Shown one piece after another: positions 1 through 5,519 of a stretch of DNA of 7,426 nucleotides. A program made the translations under genes and the position numbers. Source of the stretch: Halieaceae bacterium (GTDB lineage: Bacteria; Pseudomonadota; Gammaproteobacteria; Pseudomonadales; Halieaceae); the NCBI GenBank assembly GCA_003520285.1, contig DOVB01000110.1, positions 1 through 7,426 of the forward strand. The letters are read 5' to 3'. Each line of letters begins with the position of its first letter. Within the stretch, counting starts at the first letter, position 1. The notes beneath the pieces were generated by a model. It was not told the origin of the DNA. It did no database searches and saw only the letters and a list, made by a program, of their open reading frames with translations.

Positions 1-225
1 AAAGTGCCCTCTACGCTTCATACGCCCCTTATGTCGGGCGCAAACGCGATCTCTGGTATCACAGTCGTCGGCGCCATCGCTCTCGCGGGTACTGGTCAGC
101 ATGATCTATCGAAATGGTTGGGCGTTGGTGCGGTAGCGCTGGCGTCGATAAACGTTGTCGGTGGCTATTTGGTGACGGACCGTATGCTGGCGATGTTCAA
201 GAAAAAAGAAGGGGCGCGTAAATGA
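1..225 (+). CDS. pntAb: NAD(P) transhydrogenase alpha chain, membrane part (C-terminal fragment)
   Basis: This is the last 74 codons of a gene whose start lies before the window; the reading frame is open from base 1, so the GTG at base 4 is an internal Val codon and not a start. The residues LHTPLMSGANAISGI followed by VVGAIALAG and a second hydrophobic helix (about residues 40-61 of the fragment) match the end of the membrane part of the proton-pumping transhydrogenase alpha chain. With PntB this part forms the transmembrane proton channel in the inner membrane. The tail ends in a basic stretch, MFKKKEGARK, expected on the cytoplasmic side. The TGA stop overlaps the pntB start as ATGA, which suggests translational coupling. 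Whether this is a separate pntAb (three-gene type) or the end of a fused pntA cannot be decided from the visible part; the KVPSTLHTPLMSG wording resembles the separate PntAb type. Confidence 0.93.
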   Translation, partial: KVPSTLHTPLMSGANAISGITVVGAIALAGTGQHDLSKWLGVGAVALASINVVGGYLVTDRMLAMFKKKEGARK

Positions 226-1589
226 ACTTATCAGCCAATGGGTTAATAATTGAACTTTCCTACGTTGTTGCTGCTGGCCTCTTTATTTTTGGCTTAAAAC
301 TGCTGGGCTCTGCAGCCACGGCTCGAAAAGGTAATACGCTCTCCTCGCTTGGAATGCTGATTGCCATCGTCGCGGCTCTGATTGATCAGAATATTGTCGA
401 GTATCAATGGATACTGGTCGGCATGTTAGTGGGTGGCGTCATCGGTGCTGCAGCGGCGCGATTGGTGCAAATGACCTCGATGCCCGAGATGGTGGCGTTA
501 TTTAATGGCTTTGGTGGCCTCGCCAGCTTATTGGTGGGTTGGTCGGCCCTAGATGCTGATGCCGGCGTGTTTACGGTTGTGACAATTGTGTTGTCGGTCT
601 TGATCGGCGGCGTGACTTTCACTGGATCGCTGATTGCTTACGGCAAGTTGAGTGAGACTATTGGCAGTGGTGCGGTGCTGTTTCGTGGTCAACAAATCGT
701 TAATTCACTACTGGTTGCGGGCATCATTGGCAGCGCGGTCATGCTGAGTCTGGAACCCTCTAATTTACAGTGGCTCTATCTGGTGATTGGGCTCTCTCTG
801 TTGTTCGGCATCATGGCGGTTATTCCGATTGGTGGCGCGGACATGCCAGTGGTGATCTCACTCCTCAACTCCTATTCGGGCTTGGCTGCGTGTGCGGCGG
901 GTTTCGCGATCAACAATAACATTTTGATTGTCGCGGGCTCATTGGTCGGGGCGTCGGGTATCATCCTAACTCAGATCATGTGTAAGTCGATGAACCGATC
1001 ATTAGGTCATGTCTTGTTCAGTGGCTTTGGATCGGGCGTTGTTGAAACCACCGTGGTAGAGGGTGAAATTAAACCGATCTCAGTCGAGGATGCCTATTAT
1101 ATTCTTGAGGCTGCCAGCAGCGTTGCCATTATTCCCGGTTACGGAATGGCCGTGGCTCAGGCTCAGCACGTGGTGAAAGAGCTGTGTGAGTTGATGGAAC
1201 AAAATGGCACCGAGGTCAACTTTGGGATACACCCCGTTGCAGGAAGAATGCCAGGACACATGAACGTCCTGCTGGCTGAAGCAGACGTGCCGTATGATCA
1301 ACTGCTGGAAATGGATGAAATCAACCCACGAATGGATATGGTTGATGTTGCCATTGTGATTGGTGCCAACGACGTTGTGAATCCCGCTGCGCGTGAAGTA
1401 GAGTCTTCGCCGATTTACGGGATGCCGGTGATCAATGTGGATAACGCCAAGACGGTATTTGTGCTGAAACGGTCTATGGCCTCGGGTTTTGCGGGTATAG
1501 AGAACCCTCTATTCTACAAAGAGAACACACGCATGCTGTTTGGCGATGCGAAAGAGTCTTTGGGTGCTTTGATCCGCGAATTCAGTTAA
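222..1589 (+). CDS. pntB: NAD(P) transhydrogenase subunit beta
   Basis: Inner-membrane subunit of the proton-translocating transhydrogenase, which passes hydride from NADH to NADP+ using proton entry. At 455 residues it is close to the usual length (E. coli about 462). About residues 5-265 hold many membrane helices, with family landmarks VTFTGSLIAYGKL (131-143), IGGADMPVV (203-211) and LLNSYSG (214-220). The C-terminal NADP(H)-binding domain III covers about 285-455, with the dinucleotide loop GYGMAVAQAQ (306-315), HPVAGRMPGHMNVLLAEADV (337-356), VIGANDVVNPAA (379-390) and KRSMASGFAGIENPLF (416-431). The ATG lies in an ATGA overlap with the upstream stop; a purine-rich GAAGGGG (208-214) sits 7 bases upstream as a ribosome-binding site. 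Residue 95, in LFNGFGG, is Asn where E. coli PntB has His91. The gene is last in its operon and converges on the ABC exporter gene 22 bases away. Confidence 0.98.
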   Translation: MNLSANGLIIELSYVVAAGLFIFGLKLLGSAATARKGNTLSSLGMLIAIVAALIDQNIVEYQWILVGMLVGGVIGAAAARLVQMTSMPEMVALFNGFGGLASLLVGWSALDADAGVFTVVTIVLSVLIGGVTFTGSLIAYGKLSETIGSGAVLFRGQQIVNSLLVAGIIGSAVMLSLEPSNLQWLYLVIGLSLLFGIMAVIPIGGADMPVVISLLNSYSGLAACAAGFAINNNILIVAGSLVGASGIILTQIMCKSMNRSLGHVLFSGFGSGVVETTVVEGEIKPISVEDAYYILEAASSVAIIPGYGMAVAQAQHVVKELCELMEQNGTEVNFGIHPVAGRMPGHMNVLLAEADVPYDQLLEMDEINPRMDMVDVAIVIGANDVVNPAAREVESSPIYGMPVINVDNAKTVFVLKRSMASGFAGIENPLFYKENTRMLFGDAKESLGALIREFS

Positions 1590-1611
1590 CGGCGTTGCGG
1601 CGCCGCTCGGC

Positions 1612-3402
1612 TTAGCCCTCGACCGGAGTGTCGAGGGATTCAGCAGCCAAGGCCTGCTCATTAAACTGTAGCTCGGCGAGCCGCTGGTAGAGTGGGCAGG
1701 TCTTGATGAGTTCGTGGTGCGTGCCCTGCGCCAAAATCCTGCCTTTATCGAGCACTACAATCCGATCAACATGCAAGATCGTCGACAGGCGGTGAGCGAT
1801 AATCACAGTCGTTCGATCCCTCATGACATCTTTAAGAGCGGTTTGAATCAGGTGTTCAGACTCAGTGTCGAGGGCGCTAGTTGCTTCATCGAGCAGCAGT
1901 AGCCGAGGGTTCTTAAGTATCGCTCGCGCAATCGCAATTCGCTGCTTCTGCCCACCCGACATGCGAGTGCCTTGCTCGCCTAAATCGGCTTGATATTGGC
2001 CGGGCAGGTCGACGATGAACTCGTGCGCATGCGCCGCTTTCGCCGCTTGAATGACCTCTTCTTCACTGCACTGCTCGCGCCCGTAGGCAATATTATTAAA
2101 AACGCTGGTGCTGAAGAGGATGGGTTGCTGCGGGACGATACCGATCATGCGTCTTAGATCTTCTAGCGAGCATTGAGTAATATCCACTGCGCCCAGAAAA
2201 ATCGAACCCGACTGGGGATCATAGAAACGTTGTATCAGCTCAAACAGCGTTGATTTACCAGCGCCCGAGGGTCCCACAAGCGCGACTGATTCACCTTGTT
2301 TGATATTCAGGTTGAGCTCGTTCAGTGCCGGGTGATCCGGTCTTGAGGGATAGCGAAAAGTGACCGATCTAAACTCAACGCCTGCGGCGTGCGGGTCGAG
2401 TGCTACAGGGTGTTCGGGCTCGGCTAAAAATGACTTGGAGTTCATTAGCTCGATCAATCGCTCGGCCGCGCCGGCGGCGCGCTGCAATTCACCCCAGACC
2501 TCTGAAACGGTAGCGAAACCAGACCCCAGCATGACTGCATAAAACACAAATGCACCGAGCTCACCGGGGGTCATAGTGCCATTGATCACGTCGGTACCAC
2601 CGCTATACAACATCCCAATCATGCTGCTAAAGACAATGAAAATGGCTACCCCAATCAGGAGTGCGCGCTGTTTGATTCGCCGCTGAGCGACACCAAAAGC
2701 ACTTTCGACCTCTCGCTCAAACATCGCTCGTTCATAAGACTCTTTATTGAAGGCTTGGACGGTTTTGAGCTGATGAATGATTTCACCGGCATAGGTGCCT
2801 ACTTGAGCCATTGAATCTTGGCTGGCGCTGGATAGATGACGTATCTTTTTTCCAAAAAACAGGAGCGGGAGGAGCACGCTGGGCACCCCAACGATAATGA
2901 ATAAACTCAGTTTCCAATTGGTGATAAACATCATTACGATTGCGCCGGACAGTGTCAGGGCACTGCGCAGAGCCATGCTGAGTGAGGATCCAATGATAGT
3001 CTGGAGCAAAGTGGTGTCGGTGGTTAAGCGCGACATAATTTCGCCGGGGCGATTTTCTTCAAAGAAGTGCGGGTGAAGCCCCACAAGATTGTCGAAGACG
3101 GCGGTTCGGAGGTCGGCTGCGATTCGCTCACCCAGCCACGAAACAAAGTAGAACCGAATAAATGTCCCCACAGCAACAGCGGCGCTGATCGCCATTAACA
3201 CCATCATGGCTGTTCGCAGGCCAGAGGTGGACTGCGCGCTAAATCCTAAATCGATCAGTGTTTTTACGCCGGTGCCGATCCCCAGTGTGGCAGCTGCAGT
3301 GAAACACAGTGCAAACGCGGCGATCGCAGTTTGGAGACGGTAGGGTTTTAATAGCGCAAAAATAGGCCCGAGGACCTTTAAGCCGGGTCTGCTGGCGGTC
3401 AC
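1612..3402 (-). CDS. MsbA-related ABC exporter half-transporter (permease fused to ATPase)
   Basis: A 596-residue type IV ABC exporter half-transporter, expected to work as an inner-membrane homodimer. About residues 15-310 form the six-helix membrane domain, with the coupling region HFFEENRPGEIMSRLTTDT (112-130). The ATPase domain follows from about 341: Walker A GPSGAGKST (377-385, K383), Q-loop PQQP (424-427), signature MSGGQ (481-485, Met for the usual Leu), Walker B LLLLDE (501-506, catalytic E506), D-loop SALD (509-512) and switch H537. All catalytic parts are intact. The wording resembles the bacterial 'MsbA-related' permease/ATP-binding family rather than true lipid-A flippase MsbA. 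The substrate cannot be read from sequence; lipid or drug export are guesses. The start is GTG in a GTGA overlap with the tatC stop and lacks a clear ribosome-binding site, so translation probably depends on tatC. It is the last gene of the leftward run. Confidence 0.93.
   Translation of the reverse strand: MTASRPGLKVLGPIFALLKPYRLQTAIAAFALCFTAAATLGIGTGVKTLIDLGFSAQSTSGLRTAMMVLMAISAAVAVGTFIRFYFVSWLGERIAADLRTAVFDNLVGLHPHFFEENRPGEIMSRLTTDTTLLQTIIGSSLSMALRSALTLSGAIVMMFITNWKLSLFIIVGVPSVLLPLLFFGKKIRHLSSASQDSMAQVGTYAGEIIHQLKTVQAFNKESYERAMFEREVESAFGVAQRRIKQRALLIGVAIFIVFSSMIGMLYSGGTDVINGTMTPGELGAFVFYAVMLGSGFATVSEVWGELQRAAGAAERLIELMNSKSFLAEPEHPVALDPHAAGVEFRSVTFRYPSRPDHPALNELNLNIKQGESVALVGPSGAGKSTLFELIQRFYDPQSGSIFLGAVDITQCSLEDLRRMIGIVPQQPILFSTSVFNNIAYGREQCSEEEVIQAAKAAHAHEFIVDLPGQYQADLGEQGTRMSGGQKQRIAIARAILKNPRLLLLDEATSALDTESEHLIQTALKDVMRDRTTVIIAHRLSTILHVDRIVVLDKGRILAQGTHHELIKTCPLYQRLAELQFNEQALAAESLDTPVEG
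1616..1637. terminator. Candidate hairpin at the convergent gene junction
   Basis: A perfect 8-bp inverted repeat, CCCTCGAC and GTCGAGGG, encloses a 6-base loop (CGGAGT). It lies 26 bases past the pntB stop and inside the last codons of the ABC exporter gene (…LDTPVEG). The 22-base gap beside it also holds the 10-bp palindrome GCGGCGCCGC (1597-1606). The stem could fold in a transcript from either strand. No run of T follows on either strand, so it is not a classical intrinsic terminator. A role in ending pntB transcription or protecting its 3' end is inference; it may be incidental to GC-rich coding sequence. Confidence 0.35.
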
Positions 3403-4145
3403 ACGGGTTCGTCCGGTGAGCGCTGTTCAATGAAGCGTCCGAAGAATAAACCCACTTCGAAGAGCAGCCACATTGGAATCGCGAGCAACGATTGCGAGAT
3501 AATATCCGGTGGTGTTAGTAGCATGCCAAAGACAAAGCAGAAGACGATGATGTAAGGCCTTTTCTGCGCCAGCGCCTCGCTGGTGGTGATACCCGCCCAG
3601 ATCAGTAAAACCGCGACAATTGGGATTTCAAACGCAAGGCCAAAGGCAAAAAACAGTTTCAGCACGAAGTCGAGATAGCGATTGATGTCGGTCATGATAG
3701 CGACATCGCTTGGACCAATACTGGTGAAAAACGCAAAGATGATGGGAAATACTACGAAATAAGCAAAGGCGGCGCCCGCGTAGAACAGCACGATACTCGA
3801 GGCTAACAGGGGGATTGCGAGCCTCTTTTCTTTTTTATACATACCCGGCGCGATAAAACTCCACACCTGAAACAGAACGTAGGGAATAGCGATAAAAAAT
3901 GCGACCACGAGCGTCAACTTGAAAGGCGTTAAGAACGGTGAGGCCACCTCGGTGGCGATCATCGTAGAGCCTTCTGGGAGCATGGCTCGGAGTGGTCTCG
4001 ACGCAAAAGTGTAGATCTCGTTCGCGAAGGGGAACAATCCTAAAAAGACCACAAGCACACTGAGGAGTGCTTTTAGCAGGCGATCTCTTAATTCTGTGAG
4101 GTGGGCGACCAGCGATTGCGGCTGGTCGGAGGAGTCATCACTCAT
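3399..4145 (-). CDS. tatC: Twin-arginine translocase subunit TatC
   Basis: Core receptor of the Tat pathway, which exports folded proteins across the inner membrane. It binds the twin-arginine signal peptide together with TatB. The 248 residues (E. coli 258) contain six predicted membrane helices. Diagnostic motifs are HLTELRDRL in the N-terminal cytoplasmic stretch (15-23), FIAPGMYKKEKR in the first cytoplasmic loop (97-108, with E106 in place of the signal-binding Glu103 of E. coli), AFGLAFEIP (167-175, with E173 matching E. coli Glu170) and LTPPDIISQ (210-218, with D214 matching Asp211). The key acidic residues are thus present. The ATG start is inside the end of tatB; the overlap is 8 bases (ATGAGTGA), and a weak GAGAG lies 8 bases before the start. 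The TGA stop overlaps the GTG of the ABC exporter gene. Complete and ordinary for the family. Confidence 0.98.
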   Translation of the reverse strand: MSDDSSDQPQSLVAHLTELRDRLLKALLSVLVVFLGLFPFANEIYTFASRPLRAMLPEGSTMIATEVASPFLTPFKLTLVVAFFIAIPYVLFQVWSFIAPGMYKKEKRLAIPLLASSIVLFYAGAAFAYFVVFPIIFAFFTSIGPSDVAIMTDINRYLDFVLKLFFAFGLAFEIPIVAVLLIWAGITTSEALAQKRPYIIVFCFVFGMLLTPPDIISQSLLAIPMWLLFEVGLFFGRFIEQRSPDEPV

Positions 4146-4536
4146 TGCGATTGCTCTCGTCGCCGGGCGTCTGGGGTGTTTTTGCCGAGGGCTCTGTGGA
4201 GCTTTCGTCGCCGAGCGTCTGGGGTGTTTTTGCTGAGGCTTCTGTGGGGCTCTCGCTTCCGGGCGTGCGCGCTGCCTCTGCCGAGTCTTCGATGAGGCTT
4301 TGAATCCCGGGGTTTATTTGCTCTTTGATCTCTGCTTCAGCGCGTTGGAGTTTTTCGAGCACTTCACTGTTGTGAATTTCAAGTTCGACTTCGCGCTTAA
4401 TATCTTGATAGCTTCTTTTGAGCCTTCCGACCCAAACACTCCCTGTGCGGATCGCGCCTGGCAGTTTCTCTGGGCCAATCACGACTAGCGCCACCACTGC
4501 GATTACAAGAAGCTCTGTGAATCCAATATCAAACAC
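4138..4536 (-). CDS. tatB: Twin-arginine translocase subunit TatB
   Basis: Partner of TatC in the Tat signal-peptide receptor. The 132 residues start with the canonical MFDIGFTELL (the polar Glu is E8), a single membrane helix (about 7-20), the GPEKLP hinge (21-26) and an amphipathic helix with a charged, helical region to about residue 76. The tail is unusual: residues 80-127 are three tandem 16-residue units, SLIEDSAEAARTPGSE, SPTEASAKTPQTLGDE and SSTEPSAKTPQTPGDE, rich in Pro, Thr, Ser and Glu and likely disordered. The start is GTG (4534-4536), chosen because MFDIGF is the invariant TatB N-terminus; no Shine-Dalgarno-like sequence is seen 5-12 bases upstream. It begins 8 bases after the tatA stop, so reinitiation from tatA is likely. 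The C-terminus overlaps tatC by 8 bases. Confidence 0.96.
   Translation of the reverse strand: MFDIGFTELLVIAVVALVVIGPEKLPGAIRTGSVWVGRLKRSYQDIKREVELEIHNSEVLEKLQRAEAEIKEQINPGIQSLIEDSAEAARTPGSESPTEASAKTPQTLGDESSTEPSAKTPQTPGDESNRNE
4156..4299 (-). repeat. Three tandem 48-bp units in the tatB 3' end
   Basis: Three head-to-tail units of 48 bases, each coding 16 residues in frame: 4252-4299, 4204-4251 and 4156-4203. By eye the two units nearest the tatB stop differ at 6 of 48 bases, most of them silent or conservative. The unit furthest upstream is much more diverged but keeps the same register and the shared SAxxxxTPGxE pattern. The repeat adds length to the part of TatB that follows the conserved helices. 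The pattern fits recent duplication of a coding minisatellite in a loosely constrained tail. Confidence 0.9.
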
Positions 4537-4544
4537 GCGAGATG

Positions 4545-4760
4545 TTATTTCTGCTCACGATCTGAGCTGTTATTTGGCCTCTCGTCCGCTTCTGTTTTAC
4601 TCATCGTGATATCGTCATCATTAGAGACGCTTTTCTTAAAGCCTTTCACCGCGGTACCAAGATCGCTGCCAAGGGTTCGTAAACGCTTGGTGCCAAATAG
4701 CATAATCACGATCGCCAATATGATGAGCAGTTGCCAGACACTGATTCCACCAATTCCCAT
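4545..4760 (-). CDS. tatA: Twin-arginine translocase subunit TatA
   Basis: Pore-forming or membrane-weakening subunit of the Tat translocase, which oligomerises on the TatBC-substrate complex. The 71 residues match the family: short N-terminus [10 protein letters not shown], one membrane helix (about 8-22), the FGTKRL hinge (22-27), then the amphipathic helix [16 protein letters not shown] (30-45) including F41, and a short charged hydrophilic tail. It belongs to TatA and not TatB because of the FGTKRLR hinge with GxxLGxAxKGFK, and because tatB follows. It starts 14 bases after the hisE stop and has the strongest ribosome-binding site of the tat genes (GAGGAGAA). That fits the known excess of TatA over TatB and TatC, although the expression level here is inferred. 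Confidence 0.97.
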   Translation of the reverse strand: MGIGGISVWQLLIILAIVIMLFGTKRLRTLGSDLGTAVKGFKKSVSNDDDITMSKTEADERPNNSSDREQK

Positions 4761-4764
4761 AAAA

Positions 4765-4772
4765 TTCTCCTC
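4765..4772 (-). promoter_or_regulatory. Strong ribosome-binding site of tatA
   Basis: On the minus strand GAGGAGAA precedes the tatA ATG, with the AGGAG core 6 bases from the start codon. It is the best Shine-Dalgarno match in the leftward run and fills most of the 14-base hisE-tatA gap, leaving no space for a separate promoter there. Confidence 0.85.
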
Positions 4773-4774
4773 GT

Positions 4775-5107
4775 TTAAGATTGTGTACGTGCCGCTTTTT
4801 CAGCTTGGCCCGACAAGCCTTGGCGCTGCGACAGTACCTGTAAAACCTGCTCTGGAGTGAGGTTTAAATGTGCCAAACACACCATGCAGTGAAACCACAA
4901 ATCGGCCATTTCCTCGATCACTGATTCGGTGTTGAGACTCGTTTCGGCGTCTTTGGCGGCAATAATCACTTCTGTCGCTTCCTCGCCAATTTTCTCGAGT
5001 ATTTTGTTCAAACCGTGATCATACAGTGACGCGACATAGGACGCATCTGGGCTCGCATTTTTGCGTTCCTCGAGAGTTCGCGCTAGGGCCTGTAGGATGT
5101 CTGACAT
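4775..5107 (-). CDS. hisE: Phosphoribosyl-ATP pyrophosphatase (histidine biosynthesis step 2)
   Basis: Cytoplasmic enzyme that removes pyrophosphate from phosphoribosyl-ATP to give phosphoribosyl-AMP, the substrate of HisI. The 110-residue all-helical protein belongs to the MazG-like NTP pyrophosphatase superfamily. The metal-binding acidic motif is visible as [14 protein letters not shown] (39-52; E42, E43, E46) and EEMADLWFH (65-73; E66, D69). The frame stays open 180 bases further upstream, but the ATG at 5105-5107 is chosen because the protein then begins [15 protein letters not shown] like stand-alone HisE proteins, it lies 4 bases after the hisI stop, and AGAAGAG (5115-5121) sits 7 bases upstream. 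A longer start would be embedded in hisI. The enzyme is separate from HisI, unlike the fused HisIE of enterics. Confidence 0.96.
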   Translation of the reverse strand: MSDILQALARTLEERKNASPDASYVASLYDHGLNKILEKIGEEATEVIIAAKDAETSLNTESVIEEMADLWFHCMVCLAHLNLTPEQVLQVLSQRQGLSGQAEKAARTQS

Positions 5108-5111
5108 ACCT

Positions 5112-5516
5112 TCACTCTTCTGGCGTCGATGTGGTGTAGAGTTGCTTTGGATCAATGATAACAGGCTCGGCATCATACCAGCCATCATTCCGTATTGCGC
5201 GATAAAAACAGTGTGCTCTGCCCGTATGACAAGCAACCCCGCCGACTTGTTCCACTCGCAGTAGGAGGGTGTCACCGTCACAATCAAGACGGATATCGAT
5301 CAGCTTTTGAATATTGCCGGACTCTTCCCCTTTGCGCCACAGTTTGCCCCGAGACCTCGAAAAGTAAACGGCTCGCTGTTCACGCAGAGTGCACTCTAGT
5401 GCTTCAGCATTCATGTAAGCCAACATGAGCACTTGCCCTGAGTGGGTATCCTGAGCGATCGCGGGAACCAGTCCATCGGCATCAAAACGAACACTGGCAA
5501 TTAATGAATCGGGCAT
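5112..5516 (-). CDS. hisI: Phosphoribosyl-AMP cyclohydrolase (histidine biosynthesis step 3)
   Basis: Cytoplasmic metalloenzyme that opens the adenine ring of phosphoribosyl-AMP. The 134 residues carry the family pattern in order: [13 protein letters not shown] (11-23), VLMLAYMN (29-36), [16 protein letters not shown] (53-68), the Mg-binding Asp cluster LDCDGD (77-82; D78, D80, D82), and [14 protein letters not shown] (91-104). Cys79, Cys96 and Cys103 are the expected zinc ligands across the dimer. A short extension after residue 108 is common in Pseudomonas-type HisI. The ATG is 3 bases after the ubiB stop and has AGGA (5526-5529) 9 bases upstream. Its end is followed directly by hisE, so steps 2 and 3 are encoded side by side but in reverse order of the pathway. 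Confidence 0.97.
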   Translation of the reverse strand: MPDSLIASVRFDADGLVPAIAQDTHSGQVLMLAYMNAEALECTLREQRAVYFSRSRGKLWRKGEESGNIQKLIDIRLDCDGDTLLLRVEQVGGVACHTGRAHCFYRAIRNDGWYDAEPVIIDPKQLYTTSTPEE

Positions 5517-5519
5517 AGT

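Noticed and set aside
4..225. GTG at base 4 as a start of a 73-residue protein
   Set aside because: The frame is open to the window edge, and the preceding Lys codon plus the following residues fit the inside of a transhydrogenase alpha-chain membrane domain, so this is a truncated gene.
1612..3402. Naming the exporter msbA (lipid-A flippase)
   Set aside because: Domain layout is shared by all exporters of this type, and the N-terminal sequence and context (after tatC, without lpxK) do not match true msbA loci. No gene symbol was given.
4156..4299. Tandem units considered as a CRISPR-like array or mobile-element remnant
   Set aside because: The units are contiguous without spacers, keep the tatB frame and encode 16-residue protein repeats, so they are a coding tandem repeat.
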